This document shows positions 43,776-56,200 of a stretch of 64,000 bases of DNA, piece after piece. The stretch spans positions 291,570 to 355,569 of the forward strand of contig JAKSZP010014464.1 in the NCBI GenBank assembly GCA_022478985.1. The letters run 5' to 3'. The notes under the pieces were generated by a model. It was not told the DNA's origin. It searched no databases and was given only the letters and a program-made list of their open reading frames with translations. The position numbers were made by a program, and so were the translations under genes. This DNA is from Massospora cicadina (Eukaryota > Entomophthoromycota > Entomophthoromycetes > Entomophthorales > Entomophthoraceae). Every line of letters begins with the position of its first letter. Positions within the stretch are counted from its first letter, which is position 1.

Positions 43776-43827
43776 GGTGAATGTGTTTTGAATCCCCATT
43801 TCTTAACTAACCAACTGAACCATCCAC
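43776..43827 (-). other. tRNA-like segment in element G 5' LTR
   Basis: The minus strand has GGTTCAGTTGGTTAGTTAAG, very like a tRNA D-arm/A-box, followed by GGGGATTCAAAAC (T-arm/B-box-like). The end pairing GTGGAT/ATTCAC is partly kept. Confidence 0.4.
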
Positions 43828-44053
43828 TTTTATTTGGTAGAAAGTTCATATTAACGCTTGGCTCATTGTCAGGGGCTGGGCACTCGGCACCCCACTAGGA
43901 CCAACCTGGGCATATTTTGCCCTTACCCAGCGCTGGTCTAGGGTGTGCTTCAGGTCTGAGAGGCCCTGTAGCTTCACCTTTTGGGCCTCCAGGCGCCCAG
44001 CCTTATCTTTGGGGTTGATCCCCACTATTATGTCATGTGCACATGACATTATC

Positions 44054-44550
44054 AGTAGTAACAGTTTTGGTTGAAACTGGCTGCTGTTATCAGTCCTGAG
44101 ACAATGAAAGAAGCGGCACACATTAGCTAATCAGGACAGGTTGAAAATGTATGTGACAGGAGTATTCACTTATGAAATAAATCCCAGCCTGGAGAATATA
44201 GGGAACAAGGACTCAGAGTAGCTGCCTGAGAATATCACTTAAATGACAAGAATTCGTATAACCCTTACCTGGGGGAAAAGGTTTTCCAAATCCTTTCATT
44301 GGCAAAAACACCCAAATTATGCACACACAGAATGTGGCCATGGGAACCATGCTCTGTGGAGGTGTCATTGAGGAGGAAATGGAACAGAAACGAACAAAGA
44401 AGGACATAGCCAATATAAATTAATCAAGGAATGAAGTCAAATCAAGAGCACTCAAAATTTAAATCATGAATGTGGACTTAGTCAGAATCTACGCAGTGTA
44501 TGCCACTTGATAATCTTCATCACTGGGTAGTCTAGTCAAGCAGGAGGATG
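44054..44550 (+). other. Element E 3' untranslated part (right of G) and polypurine tract
   Basis: No coding signal is found in 44054-44537. AAGCAGGAGGATG (44538-44550) abuts the 3' LTR and is the polypurine tract. Because G sits here, the E coding region was not hit. Confidence 0.6.
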
Positions 44551-45685
44551 TGTTGGGATATTTTCCTCTATTACCCAGCTTCATCAATTACAATTAATCT
44601 GCTGGTCCACTAGGGAAAACATCCTGCTAGTTACTTTTAAGTTACCAATTACTTATATAATAACCTTTGTTTGGAGAAATATTCCAGCAAATAGTTAAGG
44701 TTTCTCAGATTACAATCTGCTAGATTTATGTGTATTTGTTGATGGTGTTCTCTGATATAAGTATGCAATTAGGGGTCAATATATCATTGATAACTTAATA
44801 GACTTTTAGTAGTCGAAGGGATTTAGTTACCAATTGACTAAGATGTTTTTTGTGTTACTGGTGAGTAATTCCACATGTCACAATAGCAACTTTTGAGTTA
44901 ACCTTTCCTAGAATGCAATCTGCAATTTATGGGTAAGAGTCCCATATCCTAAGCAGGTTGTTACAAGATAATGGTAAATTTGATGGGAGTATAGTGTAGA
45001 CATTGGGACATGTTATTGTTTCTAATCAGAATAGATCGCAATTAAGAAGGAAAGAGGACCTGAGTAGACTCAATGAAGAAGTTCAACATTTTTATAGTCC
45101 CTGGAGGGTGATTCATTAGCAACAGCCACCATTTTCAATAGAGGTTCCAACTAAAGAGTTTTCACTAGATTCCCTATAAATCCCCTTAAATTTTATAATG
45201 AAGCAAATAAAATTAGCTCTAAGTTATGTAAAAATTACTATAGTTTATAATTTTAGACTTTTTTCTCTTGGAAAGAAAAAAACAAGAATAAGTTTGTCTA
45301 AATATTTAGTGTTCTCCTTAGATCTGAGATGACAAGAAGGAAGAAGAACATCTGAATCTTACCCTAGATTAAGTTCTACCCGCTGGATAGGGAAGAAGTC
45401 ACTACCCTAAAAGAAAAAAATTAATATTAGGACAAGTACCAGGTTGGCGCTGGAACTAATCAATATTCAGGCTATCAGATCAAATCTAGTAGTAGTTTTC
45501 ATACTACTTTTCTCATTATAAAATATTTTATCAAATCGAACAACATACATACAAGAAGCCTGTGCAAGTTGAACAAAAGGAGCCAAAGCGAGTTATTATT
45601 CAGAATGAGGAGCCATTCCCCAATTTTTCCAAGTGGTACTCATTCCAGAAGTAGAATGTGAGTGGCCTACTCCTAAAGTTTTACT
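44551..45685 (+). repeat. Element E 3' LTR (1135 bp)
   Basis: Begins TGTTGGGATATTTTCC and ends GTTTTACT, directly followed by the duplication ACGCC (45686-45690), after which element F resumes. Confidence 0.88.
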
Positions 45686-45690
45686 ACGCC

Positions 45691-46900
45691 AAACCAACGA
45701 TGACCTGCTCTGCAAGAGTAAAGCCATGGTAGATTAACTAAAAGTTTATCCAGCTAACTTTGTAACATCAGCTGGAAGAACTACTTATCAGTAGGTGTCC
45801 TTAACGACACCTTCAAACAGCTAGAATGTGTTAAAAGAAATTTGATATAAGACTCATCGCTAAAGTTCCTGATGCAGTACTGAAGAATAGAAGTGAATGA
45901 AAACCAAGGATGGAGTCACTGTAGTAAAGTGAAGCTTATAAGATTATGGAAGGGCTTTTTTTCAAACCAGGAAGGCATGAGAATTGACTTATACACATCA
46001 TAGGCTCCAGGGATAACTATTCCTCATTAAAAGGAATTCTCTAGGTGTTTGCTGTGTTACCAGCTGATGTATCCAATACATCCCATGATGCCGCGGAAAA
46101 TCAGAGTGTTGCCCCTCATCTTATGTGCTCCACTCACCTTGGCTCAAACTATACCAAACAAGAAGTGCTCCAGTTCACTCTGAGATTCCATGGCCTCAGA
46201 TGGGATGAGGGTGTCTGAGTTAAAAAATGCCACCATTCAATCAAGATAAAAATATGCACAGATTTATCAAGAGCTATAAATTTTCTTAGGAGGAGCTTCA
46301 GACTGCCATAAGGAAAAGCTACTGAAATCTGACTCGGATATTATTAGCTCTGGTGAGGTCACTTACTTCAACAGTGACAGCTCATTTACCTATCAGGAAG
46401 TCAAAAACATGGTGTTAAACGTATTTGGGGTGTAGAAAAAAGACTAACGAGAGGCTCACTTTCTGACAATTGGGTTCCAGCTGAACAAAACCCTAGGAAT
46501 TTTGCTGATTAGTTTACTTTGGAAGCATACATCTTAGTAGCGGCGGGAGAATCATCTGAGGCCAATGTGGGTATCACAATGAATTTGGTGGTGAAATCAA
46601 ACTGAATTTTTAATGTGATGGCTAAGTTTGACAAGGTGGCATACCTCTACTTAGATCTTCAACTACCTCTGACGACTATCTGCAACATATAGAACACTCA
46701 ACTCGGAAAGAAGTTAACAATGGCCATACTGATGGCTGTTGCCAGGACTCCATCCTCTAGTTCCCCATTGCGGCCAACCTATAACCCTTTGCCCAACCCT
46801 CAGGGTGGAACCTTTAACAATACTCAAAGAAGAGTTTCTTCCATAATGACATGTTATGACTGTAGTATATAAGGACCTTTACAGTACGCTGCCCCGCCAA
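45691..46900 (+). pseudogene. Element F gag and zinc knuckle
   Basis: Plus-strand runs such as NWVPAEQNPRNFAD, FTLEAYILVAAGESSEANVG and MAILMAVARTPSSSSPLRPTY read as capsid and linker. The knuckle at 46852-46890 reads CYDCSI-stop-GP: both first Cys kept, His altered to Pro. The frame continues with Ser/Pro-rich sequence to about 47200. Confidence 0.7.
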
Positions 46901-47379
46901 GCGGCAAGTCCACATTGTACAGCCAAACCAGTATGATTAGGGGAAAGATCAGGCGAGTAGAGATGTGATCCTTTAGCTCCGCTGCTTCAACTTCATCTGT
47001 CCCGCCTGAACCCAATGAGTTTCTCCACGATGGACCCTGAAAGCCCACTGCCATACTGCTATATCAACAAGCTTCCAACAACGTGCATGTGCTGTCCCAT
47101 TCACAGAATTAAGAAGCGGCAGCAAAGGAGGCTCGCTGGGAGCTCCTAAAGTTCCAATCCTGCTAGATACTAGAGCAAAACTCTTTATATGAACCTTGAG
47201 CCTCTTTGGACGTGCCATCACTTAAAGGTGTAAACGTTGCCATCCCTGCAGAAACAATCCTTATGGAATACCCCAAGGTTGGAAATGGTATCATATTTCT
47301 TTTAAAAAGAATTCCTTGGTTATACAAGTATTAAACAAGAGAGGTTTTTCTTATCTGAGTGTATCAATTGTGATATTTT

Positions 47380-48300
47380 TGTGTGAAAACGAACATCGTG
47401 TGATCATAGACACAAGTGTACCCATAAACATAGTTTCAACTAAGTTGGTACTAAGCTACTATTGAAATCTGATGTTAAACAACAGGCGGTATACAACATG
47501 GTTTGAGTGGAATGCATTACCTCAGAAGGGGCGTATAGTTTGCTGTCTCTTTGGTTTTGGTCAATAGTTGTCTCTGCGCTGGAAATCATATTGCCAAACC
47601 ACAACTTTAACATGCAATTGGAGCAGCATTAGTGTAATGCTTAAAGTATGGTAGTTTATATGGCTGAGGAGTTATTCAAGATTCTCAGACAACTCATCGC
47701 AGTTTACAACACCTCAAGTGGTGCTCTAAAGGATCCCGCACGCACTGGTCATGTTAATATTGTGTATTAAAATGGAGTAATACCTGTCTGATAAAGGTGA
47801 CTAAGAAGGAAATCTAGGCTTCTCCCTAACCAGATATATGAGTATAAAGGGATTACCTTTATGATTTGCGTGCACTATAATGATACCATCCTGTCACCAT
47901 GCCATTTTGGGAATGGGCTTGAAATAGGCATACAAGAGGGGCTATTTGGGTAAGTCTTCACCCCTATCAATAATTACGCCTCAAACCACATGTAACCCTG
48001 AGCATGATATTAAAAGAGAACAGAGAGATAAAAGCGCTGTTTACAAACTTGCATAAGGGGCCGCTAATGTCCAGAGGCACCATTTGGGTCTCATAATTAG
48101 ACTTTACCCCTGTTGATGAGGTCTGTTGTATACACAAATTTGGATCACAAGAAGAAAATTACCTTCAAACTGAAACTCTAACCAGCATAATGCCATGGTT
48201 CCCAAAGAGCCTTTAACGGGGTTATCAGAGGGGCAAAAGGATCACACGATGGTGCTATATATGAAAATATTGAGAGATCTTAACATCAAATGATCACGAC
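47380..48300 (+). pseudogene. Element F protease and linker
   Basis: At about 47400-47445 the frame gives RVIIDTSVPINIVSTKLV, a protease active site with Asp kept and Gly replaced by Ser (DTS). Downstream the region 47450-48300 holds short unreadable frames where the linker should be. Confidence 0.65.
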
Positions 48301-48359
48301 TTTGGATGTGTCTGCAGCTTCATTCACTGATTGGTTACAAGGACCATGATCACATCCTC

Positions 48360-49590
48360 TCTTTAAGATGATATGCCATTAATGGGTTGTGAGGTAAGTA
48401 ATTTCTAATGAGATAGGGAAGCTACTGGAGCAAGGAATTTTGGTTACATTCAAAACTCCTAGAGTTCCTTGTGTTGAACTTAATAAGAAGGACAGAACCA
48501 ACTGAGTAGTAATTGAATACTAAAATCTCAATATCACTAAAAGGACACATACCTGCTGCTCAAAAATGATCTATTAGACTTCTTAAGCGGTGCCGCTATT
48601 TTTCTGCCATATACCTGATATCAGGTTACTGGCAAATTAAGCTACTGGAAGCAGATAAAGAAAATTGTGCAATAATCCCATCTAAGGGTTATTCCAACCT
48701 ACTCAATGCCGCAAGGGCTATGAACGCCCAGCTACATTTAAGAAGCTCATGAACACCATCTTGAGAAACCTCAAAATATTATGTATCCACATTTACCCCA
48801 ATGACATCAATGTCTTATCAAGGACGTCTTTGGAGCATTTAAATTATTTATAGGAGGTGTTCCACTGACTCGTGGTAGCCAACGTAAAAATTAACCCCCA
48901 CAGATGCCACTTTTTCAGGAAGCAACTGAAATATCGTGGGCTCTTGGTAGATGATAAGGAACTTAAGCCACATTTGGCCAAGAGATAACCAACTGAAAAT
49001 GACTGACAAAGTAACAAACGGGATATTCAAGTAGTTCTGAACATAGTCAATTAATACTGATTCTTCATTCCTCAACTTTATCTGTAAGGCGCCAATCTCT
49101 TTGAACTTATAAATCAGGACGCCACTTTTGTGAGAACAGAATGATGCCAAAGTGTCCTTGACACTCTTTGGATGGCGTTGATATATGCTCCAGTGCTGCA
49201 ATACCCAAACTTTGAGAAGAAGTACATTGTTCATACTGACGCTGCCCCTTCCACTGTAGGAGAAATACTATTCTAATGGGAGACGACTATGTGTAGAATC
49301 CTGTTGATTATTGCAGCAGAAGTTTAAACTTCCATGAACAGAACTAAAAACTGAAAGAGCGGGAGTGATTAGCTGTGATATATGCATACAAACAGCTTTT
49401 AGTGTAACTTCACAGAGTAAAGTTTAAGGTTGTGACTGACATGCCTTCTTGTGCTAGGTACAAAATCTTTGAGTGCTGGAGAAACGCCTCGCACGGTGAG
49501 CTATAAAACTAAAGCTTTTGATTTTGAAGTAATTAATCACCCTGGTGCAAAGCATCAGATTGTCAATTGTTTAGCATGATTACTGACAGT
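48360..49590 (+). pseudogene. Element F reverse transcriptase and RNase H
   Basis: RT words: VELNKKDRTN, RPATFKKLMNTILRN (about 48720-48770), IYPNDINVLSR where YLDD has become YPND (about 48790-48820), and VANVKINPHRCHFFRKQLKYRGLL (48870-48940). RNase H: FIPQLY ... KYIVHTDAAPSTVG (about 49225-49255), LAVIYAYKQL (about 49370), then VTDMPSC (about 49430) and FEVINHPGAKHQIVN. Confidence 0.8.
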
Positions 49591-49639
49591 CACCATAAAA
49601 GAAGACCTTGCTGATTTAATACATGAAAAGATGGTTAAT

Positions 49640-50960
49640 GGCAACTACGCAAATGAATCACCTCAAAACATTTGGCATTTCAATGTAATGAAGGCTAATA
49701 ACTTCTAGAGAAATGGTGAGCTATATATATAAGAACATCTGTGCTACGTTGCACTTCTCAAAAAGTCTGTCTTTCCGGATAATAAAATGAATGCACATAA
49801 TTTGTTAGCTATGGAGAGATACATAAACATTAGAGTTTCTGAAATTGCAATATAACTAGGAGAACATGCAATTTGACGTTCTCAGAATGAATCACTGCTG
49901 TCACCAATGCTAAGTGAAGAAGATCTTCCATAATAAGACCTCCAAACATCTTCTTAAAGCTAGATCACATGGCACACAGTATACATTGATGTTGTGAGGC
50001 CCTTTCCAATAGGCGCAAATTACTCCAAGTGCATAATGGTAGCTATAGACCATTTGGCAAAATGAGTAGAGGAACAAGTAATAGGAGATTTGGGTGCAAT
50101 AACTGCTGCAAAAAACATGATGGCTTGTATCATTCAAATTCATAGCTGCCTGCAGTTCTTACACACAGATGACAAAACAAACTTCACCTCGCATGTCCTT
50201 CACAAGAATGAGTTAATGGCAATCCGTGGGATGCTAACAACCCCATATCACCTTGAGTCCAATGGAACCATTAAAATGCTAACGGTACCATAGTGAATAT
50301 ACCCAGGAAGCTATGATGGATGGAATTTCAGACTGGAGAACCCTCCTTCGCACAGAAGAATTTGCATACAATTCACCTATAACTAAGTGACTGGGAAGAT
50401 TTTTCTGTTACTCCACTGGAGGACCCAGCCTTGCCTCCGCTACTCTACTCCTATGTAAAGGATACTGATGTAATGTATCTAAAATCTCAATATGGTGACT
50501 TTAATGTCCGCGTTAATTAAGCTTCAGATTAAAGTAGACTCCACAAGCCTGCCAAAAAAGTCAAGGGTTACAATTCCAAAAAATGACGGCACAGCAGACT
50601 TTAGCAAATTTGATATAGAAGAGTGTGTCTTAAACTATGACCAGAATGGATTTAAATAGAGGAACAACTTACTAGCATAGGGATTGGACCCTTTGAAATA
50701 ATTGGGAATACATCTGATATTCTTATTCAATCAAAGAGCTGGTGAGCGTCCAGATTATCAACTGAGTGGAATCTAAGATCCTCCAGCCATCTACCATTAG
50801 AAAAAAGAAAAATAAGAGAAATATATAATTAATCTCATGTTTTGATAGTGAAAATTAAAGACTAAATTGGTCCGACGTGGGAAATGATCCACTCATGGGA
50901 GGGGAAATGCATTTATGGATGGGTCAACAGAGTACAAGGTTAAAGAAGCCCATTGGCTGG
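49640..50960 (+). pseudogene. Element F integrase
   Basis: First-Asp region: IDVVRPFPIGANYSKCIMVAIDHLAK (about 49985-50060). Second: FLHTDDKTNFTSH (about 50155-50195). Third: HLESNGTIKML (about 50250), where the catalytic Glu is not visible (Lys). The tail 50340-50760 is in short frames, and no chromodomain is seen. The polypurine-like stretch 50961-50988 is degenerate. Confidence 0.75.
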
Positions 50961-50988
50961 GATGAAGTAAAGGTGGCACCACCAGCGT

Positions 50989-51549
50989 TGTATTGCTCTT
51001 TCAGATGGGGATATTAGAAAATTATGATGACTAAGAAAATGACTAACTATTGCATATTGGTCAGTCGCCAAATTAGTGACCAGATATTTTAATGAACTAT
51101 TAGAATTAAGATATTGTGGTTTATCAACCAACGTTATAAATTTGATAAAAAACGCAGATGAATACTTAAATTCTGCCAAAAGTTGCACCAATCAATATAG
51201 TTATTGAAATTACTAGCTTGGTTAAGATATAAACTTAGCAGCGGCACATAAGCATAAAGTTCCAATGGAGAACTAAAGAGAGGGTTTATTGTGGAATTAA
51301 CCTGAAGTGCAACTCTTTTAGTGTAATTAGAACTTAATCAGGACCCCTAGTTTGATTGGTAGTACAACTTTACCAGTAATTAAAAGATATTCTGATAAGA
51401 GTCAAACATTTTCTGTTTATATTTTATTACTATATCTGAGGGTGGTAATCTCCATATTGCCCTCCCGAATGCATCAATGAATCTAGATCCTGTGCACCAC
51501 TCCACCAGACTACAACAATCTGTAAAGTTTATCTACCAAGTTGTGAGAG
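50989..51549 (+). repeat. Element F 3' LTR
   Basis: Aligns with 30739-31296 and in places with the LTR of H (for example the TCTCCATATTG block near its end). Starts TGTATTGC and ends near GTGAGAG. Confidence 0.7.
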
Positions 51550-52720
51550 AGGTGTAAGCCATCTAAGCATGCGCAAGAAGGTGGCTATGATATGTTCCAT
51601 AAAAAGCAGATGTTTTTTTAAATATAGAAAATTAATAAAATTTCAAAAAAGGATTTCTATCTAAAATAAAGAGTGAAAAACTTAATAGACATATCCTCAC
51701 TTCTGGGTGCACTAACCTATATATAGAATGGCATTAATTTGGTCTTATGAAGCTGTTCATTCTCTTAATCCTATTCCTAGTATGAATGTTCTTTGTAGTT
51801 TGCTTAGGAGATATGAGTCAGAAATGTTTTATCGTTAAAATTGGGAGTTGGGAAAAGGGACATGTCATTCCTTGGTTAAAGCTCAAATAATTTAGCGTTT
51901 TAAAAGTTCTTTTCTAAGAAGTATAAATCAAGACGCACTCCATCCATGGAGGCACAGTGTTTTTTGCAAATTAATCATAAATTTGATAAGGGAAATTGGA
52001 TAAATAGTAAACAACAAGTTCATAACTAAGTTTATCAAATTAAAATTTTTAGAAATATTAGTAATCTAGCCATAAACATTGTAAATAGAATTTTTGGATT
52101 CTCCAGTCAGGATATTGGAAAAGGTTAGAAAAATTAGTAATATGGGCAGCGATAAGGAAGAGTTTGGTTAGACTAATTTTTGCCATTTTATGGATTAGTT
52201 AAGGTATTTCTTTACACAAGAACCTAATTCCTATAACATACAACCATCAAGGAAGAAAAGTATAAGTTTTGACATTTTTATATGAAAATGTTGTAGCAAC
52301 AGCAGTGTTATTGCCTTTTGTGGATAAAATTACATTACCTTTTCTTTCTTTTCTTAAACCTCTGTCAAGGTTAACTTAAAACTTCATTTTCACTAAGTAG
52401 ATTTCTAATAAGGTTTAAAATAATGTCAAGAAGTGCAACGTTGGAGTGGGAAATTTAAACGTCATTATCTTTAAAAAAGAACCTATTAGCGTGTTAAATA
52501 GGAAAACTGGGTATATTGAACTGGAAGTGACAGAGTGGTACTGGAAGTGATGGAATGCATGGAGGCGGAAGTTAGAGCGAGGGATGGAATGGGGCAGACA
52601 CCAAAAACTGCTTATAAGGGGCTTTTCAGAGTCATTAGAGTGCTAATTAAGAATGTTAAGAAAGATGTGGTTAAAATATACACTTTGCTGACTTAGGGAG
52701 AAAAGGGAAGAATTCTGAAA
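51550..52720 (-). pseudogene. Possible continuation of element I (gag part) after element F
   Basis: Removing F joins 30738 to 51550. The stretch 51690-51840 follows element B gag DNA (around 6520-6630) in patches such as GG(C/T)CT(C/T)ATGAAG and the spacing of ATCC/CCT. The match is weak and AT-rich decay is heavy, so this is an inference. No protein frame remains. Confidence 0.3.
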
Positions 52721-53230
52721 GAAGCCATGAAGTTGGAATGATGAGGTCTTAAGGGGAATTTTCTATCTCATACCTTAATGTGATTACAGAGAGTAGAGGA
52801 ATTCATAATCGATAAATAATAACCAGTATACAATAAGTTATACTGTCCAAAGGGGAGCAATGACACTTCAAACCCTGATAACTCATTATAATATGTAAAA
52901 TAATAATCAGCATTAGCTAAAAGAGTTAGCTGCTTTTACCTAATGGAGTATCACTTCCTCTTTGGTAATAATTAGGTTTTTTCATATATCATCTTTACAT
53001 TATTCAAGATCTTTTCAAGTTAAACCTAATTTCTTTATACCATTAGTTTATTTTGATTGTAATTTAGAGGGTCTGGAAAGTTGATAATGATGGGTTTAAT
53101 GATTGAGCTTTTTAATCCCCTCAAGATCTTGCCGCAGGTGAACATAGTCCTGATAAAATAGCTACATACCCAATTTACCACAGCACTAGTTAAATTAAAA
53201 AGCTATGATTGTTCTGACCCACAGACAAAA
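52720..53230. repeat. Diverged direct repeat, left copy (possible LTR of an unidentified element)
   Basis: Matches 58560-59070 in order. Anchors: TTGGAATGATGAGGT at 52733-52747 and 58572-58586 (exact), GTATACAATA, GGGGCAATGnCACTT, CTATAACTnTATAATA and a shared end near CTGACCCA/CAGATCCCA. Spacing between copies is about 5.84 kb, fitting an LTR pair, but no termini or target duplication could be fixed. Confidence 0.5.
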
Positions 53231-56200
53231 GATTTTCCCATAAGCACAACAAGTTAGTTACCAGATTATTATGCTTGGCCCAGTGTGGTGGTGATAGAAT
53301 TATAGCAAAAACATCTAGAGAATAATATGGTAGAAAAGGTTATTTGACACTAGCCTGATGACCCTCCTAAAAAATCTTGCTTTAGAGTGATATAACAGTA
53401 ATGGCTAAATCATATGATTTTATTTGATCAAGTACTAAGAGTAAGCTCCACATTATCAGTAGTAAACTTACTAAAGAATTGTCTTAAGTCTAGAAGGCAG
53501 GAAAATATCTATAACAATCAATGTCTTAGAAAATAATATCTTGATGAACTGTTAATAGATAACACTATAGGCAAGAAGTGCATAGGGGAAGTAGTCATTT
53601 CAAAAAATAGGATCAGATGCTAGTCAGCTCAAGATAGATTTTTCTGAAAACAATTTTTTCTTTCTACAGTTCATCTTTACCCAGGTGGTAATGAGTGGTG
53701 AGGAGAAGTCTATTTTTCATAATATAAGTTATTTCTGAATACTAAAGAGATAAGTTTGGTCCCATAATTGAAAAAAGTAGGACTCTTTACATAATCCTAT
53801 ATTCGTCATAATTTCATCTGAGAACCTCAAATTGATTGATTCATCCATTACTGGTCTATAAACAGGAGTCAGATGAGTGGAGAAGCTGTTTGTGCACAGT
53901 TGACTATAGCAGCTCAGTTGAAATCTGAGCCATAGGCTGCTCAGGAATAGTTCTATATAACAAACTCTGATTGGTTGGCACTTTGGGAGAAGCGTCTGCA
54001 TTGGTTGAGAGAGGAGAGGGGAGAATTAAACCTCATTCATAAACATTTTGGCAAGGCAGCAATGAGGTGATGTCAGAGGAATAATTGTGGAAGCAGCTGT
54101 AGTGGTAACCTCTGGGCACTTGTATTTAAATGGTCAAGTTTGAAGCACAAGGGACAAAAACCATTTTTAATGCGTTATCAAAAGGGATGATTAAAGGTGA
54201 GTCTAATCAGAGTGTGGGGATACTTATTGCGAGATTATGATGATGAAAAAGGGTTGATCATTGCAAAAATGTGAATCCCTGCTAAACAATCTGCCCCACT
54301 TGAACCTTGAATTGCAGCACAGGTCAGCGCTTTAAAAAGCCAAACCATCCATGATTTTGTAGCAATGGCTCTCAGAGAAATGTGGGAGGGCAACCCTGCA
54401 AACTGAACCACAATAGTGGCTTCATTCAGGAGCCGGGTAGAGATTATGGGAATTAGGATATCTTTATAACTTGAAGGCAGCTTAGCCGTTACCATTGTAA
54501 GGGCTTCAGAGGAGAAACCAATGTTGAATTTTGTCCCTTGAAGGGAAAAAATAAATATTCTAGCAGGCTTATAAACAGCCATGGCAATCTGAATGATGGC
54601 CAGAATTTCAAAAAAGAAGTGGCTTCCAAACTTAACCCAAAGGCTTTAATGCAGATTTTTTTGAGGTAGCAAAAGGAGGTTGCAGAGTTCCACATAGGAT
54701 CATATGAGGTGGTGGGCTAAATCCTGAGGCAGGGCATAACGCCCAGTGGCATTTGGAGCGCTATGAGTCAGCCTGAGCACATTTGCCAATGGCTTATATA
54801 CACTAAAAAGAGGCGCACCACCACCCAACATGGGGACATCAGGTGTCAAGTGCATTAACATTGTGTGTAAACGGCTTTAATCAAATGCTGGTTTTTTTAA
54901 CTTTTTTTTAAACTAAATCTAGCCTTGATTTGAGATATAAAAGCAAAAGTAAGGTTTGATTCACAAATATTACTTGCTAAATTCATACCAAATAACAATT
55001 AGGAACTACCTAATGAATAGTCTATCATCCATCCTAGGTAATGTGTAACTTTTCTTTTGAATAATAGAATTTAGACATCAAGATTTCTTGACTACTCTAT
55101 GACTGCAATATTTTTTCATAGAAAACAGTGTGGAAGACACAAGCTCTGGAAGGGTTGTAACAAACCTGCTTCAAGTGCTTGCTTTGTTCAAGGGTGACTT
55201 TCGCCAACTCGTTTTTTTGACTGATAGTAAGGATGGTACAAAAAGGGCGTAAATCCCCTGTGTCAATTAAAAGTTTGACCCCTCTCATGTGTCCATAGTC
55301 TTGTGACCCAGAGGATATGATGATACCATAATAATTCTCAATTAATTTTTCAGAAGCAACTTTTAGATCAAGAATTAAATTAGGTCCCTGATGTGCTAGA
55401 ACTCCAGAAATGTTGACAAGCTTTTTAGTACAAACTCATGTAAGGTCCCTACACCTCTTACTTCAGTTACTTGACTTACAGGTAATAATAAAACATAGGT
55501 AATGACCTGGTTTTCAAAAACACTGCAGGAACACGTGTGTTGTTTCCTTACCATAAAAATAACTTTCTTTGATACTCCAGATCTAAAATCCCAGGGCATG
55601 GAAGGACATTAAAAATAAAGACTTAGGAGTCCTAAAATTTTAATTAAAAGTTTAGGAGTAGATATGCTTAGGAGCTTAGTTTAATAAGCACTTGAATTGA
55701 GAAAAAAAATTCATACTTTTTTAAAGAATACTTGGACATGTTTTCATCATCCTTAACCATCTCAGGTGAGAGTATATTCTTGAGAACAAATATTAACTAT
55801 TCAGTCTAGCAAAGGAATCAGGTTTAAAAAAATTGCTTACATTTTCATTTTAAAAAAACTCGCTTCTAAAGAATAAGTATACTTGATAACTAAAGAAAAA
55901 TAAGTGTAATTGTTCATAGTTAATAATAACTGAGTAAAATATAAAAACTAGGTTCCAACAAAATATTGTGACTGCTGTTACCTAACGCTACACCATGAAT
56001 AGCTAAGTGTAATTCACCTATCTTGTGAGGAAGTCTAGAATATGCCCCAATGAGTTGCTCATAGGCATTATCAGCATAACTATAATCAATGTATGATTAA
56101 AGTCGGATTTCATTTCAATTTTTCAATAAAACACAGTGATAATATTGATAAGTGTCCAGAGTCAACGATATCTTTTACCAAAATCTTAGGTAGTAAGGCA

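Larger units (their letters stand above)
38090..44048 (-). mobile_element. Element G: complete Tf1/sushi-type chromovirus inserted in element E
   Basis: Two 855-bp LTRs (38090-38944, 43194-44048), starting TGTTAGGAGAG and ending ATATGACA/ACATGACA, are flanked by the perfect duplication TTATC (38085-38089, 44049-44053). The internal part is only about 4.25 kb: an unidentified frame where gag belongs, then protease, RT, RNase H, integrase and chromodomain. The LTRs look near 90% identical by eye. It is the innermost and youngest of the F-E-G nest and has the best preserved pol in the window. Confidence 0.96.
43194..44048 (-). repeat. Element G 5' LTR (855 bp)
   Basis: Ends with an 18-bp perfect palindrome TGTCATGTGCACATGACA (44031-44048) whose outer bases are the LTR terminus. 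Followed by the duplication TTATC. A tRNA-like segment corresponding to 38672-38726 lies at 43776-43827. Confidence 0.95.
31445..45685 (+). mobile_element. Element E: Ty3/gypsy retrotransposon inserted in F and carrying G
   Basis: LTRs at 31445-32574 and 44551-45685 are flanked by the perfect duplication ACGCC (31440-31444, 45686-45690). Without G (38090-44048 and one TTATC copy) the element is about 8.3 kb. It has primer site, gag, zinc knuckle, protease, RT, RNase H, integrase, a long 3' untranslated part containing G, and a polypurine tract. It belongs to the same family as A. The last LTR base pair has decayed from CA to CT (3') and AT (5'). Confidence 0.92.
30739..51549 (+). mobile_element. 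Element F: old Ty3/gypsy retrotransposon split by element E
   Basis: F consists of 30739-31439 plus 45691-51549, about 6.5 kb once E (with G inside it) is removed together with its ACGCC duplication. LTRs at 30739-31296 and 50989-51549 are alignable but strongly diverged (about 60% by eye). Plus-strand order is primer site, gag, zinc knuckle, protease, RT, RNase H, integrase. LTR length, LTR end and primer site resemble element H. No target duplication can be recognised at its outer ends, probably through decay. Confidence 0.8.

Noticed and set aside
48848..49234. Minus-strand frame of 128 codons
   Set aside because: It is antisense to RT and RNase H of element F, which are recognisable on the plus strand.
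53070..53100. Identity of the diverged repeat with the LTR of B
   Set aside because: Only one stretch of 14 identical bases (GAAAGTTGATAATG) supports it, which chance can give in a window of this size; the other copy does not keep it.
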